From: a bacterium
GTDB taxonomy: Bacteria > Hydrogenedentota > Hydrogenedentia > Hydrogenedentiales > SLHB01
Direction of reading: 5' to 3'
Length of the DNA stretch: 6,478 nucleotides
NCBI GenBank assembly: GCA_024231375.1
Contig: JAAEQP010001724.1
Span: 1-6,478, forward strand
The stretch's first letter is position 1. Each line of letters begins with the position of its first letter. The translations under genes and the position numbers were made by a program. Shown piece by piece: positions 1-4,174 of this stretch. Under the pieces are notes generated by a model. That model ran no database searches and was not told where the DNA came from. It saw nothing but the letters and a program-made list of their open reading frames with translations.

Positions 1-388
1 GGGCGCCTTCTGGGTAGTGAATCCGGGTCGCCACGGCCTCGAGCAATACCGCGCCGATGGAGCGCTTGTCAGCGCGTGGTACAACCCCTCCATGAAGGTG
101 GAGGGATTTTGCGGGTGCTGCAACCCGTCACACGTGGCGTTCATGTCGGATGGGGCGCTGGTAACGGCCGAGAAAGGCATCACACGCGTGAAGATCTACG
201 CGGTCGACCAGACCATGGACGGCGTCGTGGCCGGTCCCGATGCGTTCCATGACGGACCGACCGGTCCGTTTTCCGACGACCTCGAAATGCCCATCAAGGA
301 TCTCGCTGTAGATACGGAGGGGCGCGTTCTGGTGTTGGACGGGAAACGAAACACCATCCGCGTGTTTGTCAGAAAGGAGCCGGCGTAG
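1..388 (+). CDS. NHL-repeat beta-propeller protein, 3' part only
   Basis: The reading frame is open from base 2 to the TAG at 386-388, giving 128 visible residues. The 5' end lies outside the window. A GTG at 17 is in frame, but the upstream codons (GAFWV) continue the propeller pattern, so it is not taken as the start. Two NHL-type blades are visible. One is NPSHVAFMSDGALVTAEKG followed by TRVKIY, and the last is IKDLAVDTEGRVLVLDG followed by TIRVFV. The repeated hydrophobic-D-x-x-G-x-hydrophobic pattern is typical of NHL strands. The only visible cysteines form Phe-Cys-Gly-Cys-Cys-Asn-Pro (Cys codons at 110, 116 and 119), which could bind a metal or form a disulfide. From the operon and similar proteins I would expect a periplasmic or membrane-anchored protein, but its signal region is not visible. 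NHL propellers are usually binding scaffolds. No catalytic residues can be assigned and the substrate is unknown. Confidence 0.8.
   Translation, partial: GAFWVVNPGRHGLEQYRADGALVSAWYNPSMKVEGFCGCCNPSHVAFMSDGALVTAEKGITRVKIYAVDQTMDGVVAGPDAFHDGPTGPFSDDLEMPIKDLAVDTEGRVLVLDGKRNTIRVFVRKEPA
374..379 (+). promoter_or_regulatory. Ribosome binding site of the 67-aa gene
   Basis: AAGGAG lies inside the end of the NHL gene, 10 nt before the ATG at 390. It supports ATG 390 over the in-frame TTG at 366, which lies upstream of this site and would have no such motif in front of it. It is the clearest Shine-Dalgarno sequence in the window. Confidence 0.6.
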
Positions 389-389
389 G

Positions 390-593
390 ATGAACACAAC
401 TACCGTGGACCGGCGCCAATTCGTCACGGACCTCGCCCGGACCGGCCTGCTTTGCGGGTTGACGGCTTTGGGCGCGCTTCTGTTCTGGCGGCGGTTGAGA
501 AAGGGCGATTGTGCCGATCTGCACGCGTGCCGGCGCTGCGCAATCTACGCAGCATGTCCGACGCGACGCAATAGGGACCGCGATTCCTCATGA
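390..593 (+). CDS. Small four-cysteine protein with Tat-like N-terminus
   Basis: 67 aa. The start is ATG 390, 1 bp after the upstream stop and 10 nt after AAGGAG. The TGA at 591-593 overlaps the next ATG by 4 bp. Residues 7-12 (DRRQFV) resemble a twin-arginine motif. A hydrophobic stretch follows at about 15-33, then a basic patch (RRLRK, 34-38). The tail carries Cys41, Cys47, Cys50 and Cys56 as C-x5-C-x2-C-x5-C and ends in a charged stretch rich in Arg and Asp. Four cysteines in about 16 residues suggest one [4Fe-4S] cluster or a zinc site, but the spacing is not that of a classical ferredoxin. Basic residues on both sides of the hydrophobic segment leave the topology open: a Tat-exported protein with an uncleaved anchor, or a single-pass membrane protein. 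I infer an accessory or electron-transfer subunit for the Fe-S genes behind it. I do not recognise a named family. The compact frame, ribosome site and tight coupling argue that it is real. Confidence 0.68.
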   Translation: MNTTTVDRRQFVTDLARTGLLCGLTALGALLFWRRLRKGDCADLHACRRCAIYAACPTRRNRDRDSS

Positions 594-1153
594 GCAATCC
601 CAAACAGACTTCACGACGCGACTTCATCCGCGCAGCGGCTGCCGTCGGCGTGGGCGGCGGACTCTGGTGGACGGCGAAACCCGCGTCGGGGCGGATGGTG
701 TGGCAACTCGACCCGACAAAATGCGTGCAGTGCGGACGGTGTGCCACGCACTGCGTGCTGAACCCCAGCGCCGTCAAGTGCGTTCACTCCTACCGCATCT
801 GTGGCTATTGCGACCTGTGCGGCGGGTATCTGCAACCGGGCGCAAAAGAGCGCGACACGGGCGCGGAGAATCAGTTGTGTCCCGTGGCAGCCATCAAACG
901 CACGTTCATTGAGGACCCCTTCTTCCAATACACGATTGATGAGGACCTGTGCGTTGGCTGCGGCAAGTGCGTCAAGGGATGCGGCATGTTCGGAAACGGA
1001 TCTCTGTACATGCAGGTGAAGCAGGACCTGTGCGCGGGCTGCAACGAATGCAGCATCGCGCGTGCGTGCCCGGCGAAGGCGTTCCGGCAGATTCCCGCCG
1101 ATGAGGCCTACCTCCTGAAGACACCACAGGAAGGGGGCGAAACCAAGGAATGA
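590..1153 (+). CDS. Tat-exported polyferredoxin-like Fe-S protein
   Basis: 187 aa, starting at ATG 590 inside the upstream stop (ATGA). SRRDFIR at residues 8-14 is a near-perfect twin-arginine motif. It is followed by an Ala/Gly-rich hydrophobic stretch (about 15-27), so export to the periplasm already folded with its clusters is likely. The mature part has 17 cysteines. They are C45-x2-C48-x2-C51-x3-C55; C64, then C71-x2-C74-x2-C77; C97-Pro; C121-x2-C124-x2-C127-x3-C131; and C148-x2-C151-x2-C154-x5-C160-Pro. Sixteen of these would serve four [4Fe-4S] clusters. Architecture and Tat export are like NapG-type and other periplasmic ferredoxin subunits that partner NapH/NosR-type membrane proteins, and such a protein is the next gene, also overlapped by 4 bp. 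The likely role is electron transfer between that membrane protein and a periplasmic donor or acceptor. Neither the partner enzyme nor the direction of flow can be read from the sequence. Confidence 0.88.
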   Translation: MSNPKQTSRRDFIRAAAAVGVGGGLWWTAKPASGRMVWQLDPTKCVQCGRCATHCVLNPSAVKCVHSYRICGYCDLCGGYLQPGAKERDTGAENQLCPVAAIKRTFIEDPFFQYTIDEDLCVGCGKCVKGCGMFGNGSLYMQVKQDLCAGCNECSIARACPAKAFRQIPADEAYLLKTPQEGGETKE

Positions 1154-2436
1154 GTACCCGCGCACGCACGCTGAGTCTGGTGGTTCTGGTCGCTCTGGCC
1201 GCGTTCAACAGCACGGCTGACTTCCGGTTCCCCATGCCCGAATTCGAATCCGGCTACGTGTATCCGGACATGCACACACCACCCCCATCACGCACCAGCG
1301 ACGCCTTGGACGTGGCGCTGCTCACGGTAGCACTCATTGTCGGCGCATGGTTGGTGCTGAAGCGTCGATCACGGCCAGGCGTGTTTCTGCTGACCGTGTT
1401 TTCGTTGGCCTACTTCGGGTTCTGGCGGGAAGGATGCGTCTGCCCTGTGGGCTCGGTGCAGAATGTGGCTGCGGCCCTGTTCGACGGCGAGGTGGTCGTT
1501 TCGTTGGCGGTACTGGCCTTCTTCCTGCTTCCTTTGGTGTTTGCTCTCTTCTTTGGCCGAGTCTTCTGCGCGGGAGTCTGTCCGCTGGGCGCTATCCAGG
1601 AAATCGTGGCCGTACGCCCCGTCGCTCTCCCCCGATCCGCCGACCAACTGCTTCGACTAATCCCCTACATCTACCTGGGCCTCACGATACTGGCCGTGGC
1701 CACGGGCAGTGGATTCCTGATTTGCCGGTACGACCCCTTTGTCGGATTCTTCCGCCAAGGCGCCAGCTTCAACATGTTCCTGACGGGCGGCATTCTACTG
1801 CTCATCGGACTCTTCGTTGGGCGTCCCTACTGCCGCTACCTGTGTCCTTACGGCGTGCTGCTGGGCTGGATGTCGAGGTTTGCCAAGTGGCCTGCGCGCA
1901 TTACGCCTACGGAGTGTATCCAGTGCCGGCTCTGCGAAGATTCATGCCCGTACGGCGCTATTGACGAACCGACGCCTGACACCGGCGCTCCGCCGCGCAA
2001 GCAAGGCGTGAAACGTCTCGGCGTGCTCCTGGCACTGGCGCCCGTCATCATCGGGCTGGGCACGTTCACCGGCCTGGCATCCCACAACTGGCTGGCACGC
2101 ATTCACCCTACGGTGCAACTCGCGGAACGGATCGCCGATGAGGAGCAGGGCCTGGTTCCAGACATGACGCTCGAAAGCGAAGCATTCCGGGCCGGTCGGC
2201 AGACCATCGACGAACTCTATGCGGAAGCGCACCTGGTCCGCGCCGGGTTCCGGGGCAAGTCCGGATGGTTGGGCGCGTTCCTGGGCCTGGTGGTGGCAGC
2301 GAAACTGGTTTCGTTGTCCCTTGTGCGGAAGCGGACGGACTACGAAGCGGACCGCGTCGCGTGTGTGAGTTGCGCGCGGTGCTTCCCTTACTGTCCGGTT
2401 GAAAACACGAAAGTCGGAATCAACGATGAAGTCTGA
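1150..2436 (+). CDS. NosR/NapH-like membrane polyferredoxin
   Basis: 428 aa, ATG 1150 overlapping the previous TGA by 4 bp, with purine-rich AAGGGGG at 1131-1137. It has an N-terminal hydrophobic segment (about 7-22), then helices near 52-70, 77-93, 114-135, 170-187, 209-224, 287-310 and 372-392. The family signature is two CxxxCP motifs, C140-x3-C144-Pro and C228-x3-C232-Pro, as in NapH, NosR and CcoG-type proteins. Two [4Fe-4S] motifs follow: C256-x2-C259-x2-C262-x3-C266-Pro and, at the C-terminus, C405-x2-C408-x2-C411-x3-C415-Pro. By the positive-inside rule (basic 71-76, 242-250, 283-289, 393-395) both lie in the cytoplasm. Residues 96-99 (CVCP) and Cys192 (ICRYDPF) fall on the predicted periplasmic side. 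No FMN-binding domain like that of NosR is present; residues 311-371 form a periplasmic loop without recognisable motifs. Its role is probably to pass electrons across the membrane between cytoplasmic carriers and the Tat ferredoxin encoded upstream. This is inferred from family and context. Confidence 0.87.
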   Translation: MSTRARTLSLVVLVALAAFNSTADFRFPMPEFESGYVYPDMHTPPPSRTSDALDVALLTVALIVGAWLVLKRRSRPGVFLLTVFSLAYFGFWREGCVCPVGSVQNVAAALFDGEVVVSLAVLAFFLLPLVFALFFGRVFCAGVCPLGAIQEIVAVRPVALPRSADQLLRLIPYIYLGLTILAVATGSGFLICRYDPFVGFFRQGASFNMFLTGGILLLIGLFVGRPYCRYLCPYGVLLGWMSRFAKWPARITPTECIQCRLCEDSCPYGAIDEPTPDTGAPPRKQGVKRLGVLLALAPVIIGLGTFTGLASHNWLARIHPTVQLAERIADEEQGLVPDMTLESEAFRAGRQTIDELYAEAHLVRAGFRGKSGWLGAFLGLVVAAKLVSLSLVRKRTDYEADRVACVSCARCFPYCPVENTKVGINDEV

Positions 2437-4174
2437 GTTTGTACCCAATGACGCCGGACGCCGCATCGCGGTGGCAGTAACCATCGTGTCGGGCCTGTTC
2501 TCCCTGGTGGTGTGCGTGCTGCTTATCACCAACTACCTCCAGGTGCAAGCCATCGACCCGTTGGACAACGCGGAACTCCTGCGGTTGCGCGAGGAGTACG
2601 CCAAGACCGCGGGCGAGAACACCGAACTCGCCGATCAGATTCGGGCGATGGACCTCCTGACACGCAAGGCATACTTCACGAGCCAGGACCACCTTCGAAT
2701 GGGTGGCCTTCTGTTGCTCGGCGGTGTGGTGGTGTTCCTCACCGCCTTTCGACTGGCGGCGCGATGGACCCCGAAGGAACCCGCGCCACAAGGGACACCA
2801 AACGCCAGCGCCTACTGGCACGCCATCGCCCAGTCGCGCGAGTTGGTCACGGGCACGGCGGTCATCCTGGTGCTGGTCGCGTTGACGACGGCCTATCTGA
2901 CCCCCGATGCCATTCCAGTGCCGGCCAGCACCGGAGAGGCGCCGCCAACGGAAACGACTGTTGCCGAGGCGCCTCCCGCCGAGGGCTTTCCCACGTGGGA
3001 AGAGGTGCAGGAGCAATGGCCTTCGCTCCGAGGTCCGGGCGGGTACGGCGTTGCCGTGCATACCAACGTGCCGACCCAGTGGGACGCCAAGTCGGGCGAC
3101 GGAATTCGATGGAAAGTGGAGGACCCGCTCCTGGGCTATAACTCGCCCGTCGTATGGGGCACACATCTGTTCTTGAGTGGAGCCACGGAGGAAGCACGCG
3201 AGGTGGCCTGTTTCGACACGGAGACCGGCGGCCTGCTGTGGCGCAATGCCCTGCCTGCGTTCCCGGGGACGCCAGCGACGCCGCCCGATGTAACCGAGGA
3301 TACGGGCTGGGCCGCGCCGACCATGGCGGTTCATGGTGACCGGGCATTCGCCATGTTCGGCACGGGCGATCTGGCGTGCTACGATTTCGAGGGCAACCTG
3401 CTCTGGGGCCGCAATGTGGGTGTGCCCGAGAATCACTACGGACATTCGTCGTCGCTCATTGCCCACAAGAACCTGCTCTTCGTTCAGTTCGACGACAAGG
3501 CCAACCCGCGCGTGATGGCGCTCGATGTAACCACGGGCGACGAGGTCTGGGCGGCCAAGCGCGAGAAGATCTCGTGGGCGTCCCCTGCGTGTGTGCCTAC
3601 ACCCTTCGGGACACAACTCTTCCTGGCGTCCGAAATCAAGCTGGACGCCTACGACCCGGACACGGGCACGCTGCTATGGAGCCACGAGGCGCTCGACGGT
3701 GAAGTCGCCCCGTCGCCGACATATGCGAACGACACGGTGATCGTGGCCAACGAGTACGCCATGGCCACGGCGGTCCGGCTTGGCGGCACGGAAGGCGCGG
3801 TGACGTCCGAGATCGCGTGGCAATGGGAAGACGTGCTTCCCGAGGTGTCCAGCCCCATTGCCAGCGACGACCATGTCTACATCGCCACGTCGATGGGCGA
3901 CATCGTCTGCCTGGACCTTCAAACGGGCGAAGAGGTCTGGCTGGAAGAATTCGACGAAGGCTTCTACTCGTCGCCGATTCGAATCGGCGACCTCATTTAT
4001 GTTCTGGACTTGCAGGGAACCATGCACATCTTCCGTACGGGCGCTGAGTTCGAGGTTGTCGCTCAATCCGCGTTGGGCGAGCGCACGTTCGCGACGCCCG
4101 CGTTCCTCGACAACCGCATCTATGTGCGCACGGAAGACAACCTCATCTGTATCGAAGGCAATGCAGGAAGTTAG
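2426..4174 (+). CDS. Membrane-anchored PQQ-like beta-propeller protein
   Basis: 582 aa from ATG 2426, which overlaps the upstream stop by 11 bp. An in-frame TTG at 2399 would add nine residues but lies deep in the upstream gene and is not preferred. Predicted helices at about 13-36, 92-112 and 139-159 give N-terminus in, C-terminus out. Between the first two lies a periplasmic charged helical hairpin (about 45-90, Leu/Glu/Arg-rich, coiled-coil-like). A Pro/Glu/Thr-rich linker (160-188) leads to a propeller (about 190-582). PQQ-like repeats appear as FDTETGGLLW (263-272), YDFEGNLLW (319-327), LDVTTGDEVW (366-375), YDPDTGTLLW (409-418) and LDLQTGEEVW (496-505). The adjacent-cysteine disulfide and acidic active-site pattern of PQQ alcohol dehydrogenases are not evident. 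It therefore more likely acts as a binding scaffold than as a quinoprotein enzyme. It lacks heme motifs. Its place in the operon suggests it docks with the membrane polyferredoxin or the Tat ferredoxin. Substrate and cofactor are unknown. Confidence 0.85.
   Translation: MKSEFVPNDAGRRIAVAVTIVSGLFSLVVCVLLITNYLQVQAIDPLDNAELLRLREEYAKTAGENTELADQIRAMDLLTRKAYFTSQDHLRMGGLLLLGGVVVFLTAFRLAARWTPKEPAPQGTPNASAYWHAIAQSRELVTGTAVILVLVALTTAYLTPDAIPVPASTGEAPPTETTVAEAPPAEGFPTWEEVQEQWPSLRGPGGYGVAVHTNVPTQWDAKSGDGIRWKVEDPLLGYNSPVVWGTHLFLSGATEEAREVACFDTETGGLLWRNALPAFPGTPATPPDVTEDTGWAAPTMAVHGDRAFAMFGTGDLACYDFEGNLLWGRNVGVPENHYGHSSSLIAHKNLLFVQFDDKANPRVMALDVTTGDEVWAAKREKISWASPACVPTPFGTQLFLASEIKLDAYDPDTGTLLWSHEALDGEVAPSPTYANDTVIVANEYAMATAVRLGGTEGAVTSEIAWQWEDVLPEVSSPIASDDHVYIATSMGDIVCLDLQTGEEVWLEEFDEGFYSSPIRIGDLIYVLDLQGTMHIFRTGAEFEVVAQSALGERTFATPAFLDNRIYVRTEDNLICIEGNAGS
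4154..4158 (+). promoter_or_regulatory. Weak, closely spaced ribosome site before the fusion gene
   Basis: GAAGG lies only 2 nt from ATG 4161, closer than usual for a Shine-Dalgarno site. No better in-frame start exists nearby, and a later start would remove conserved NuoE helix residues (ALIPIL, residues 24-29). Starting here by coupling to the upstream gene, which stops 14 bp inside this one, is therefore likely. Confidence 0.35.

Noticed and set aside
1150..2436. Identity as NapH or NosR itself
   Set aside because: The CxxxCP and ferredoxin motifs fit the superfamily, but there is no NapA/NosZ neighbour, no NosR FMN domain, and extra N-terminal cysteines are present. No gene symbol was assigned.
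2420..3616. 398-codon open frame on the - strand
   Set aside because: It is antisense to the PQQ-like gene, Arg/Gly/His-rich without domain features, a typical shadow in high-GC DNA.
3180..4170. Direct repeats in the DNA of the propeller region
   Set aside because: The recurring D-x-x-T-G-x-x-x-W codons reflect protein-level propeller blades; no long nucleotide repeat was seen.
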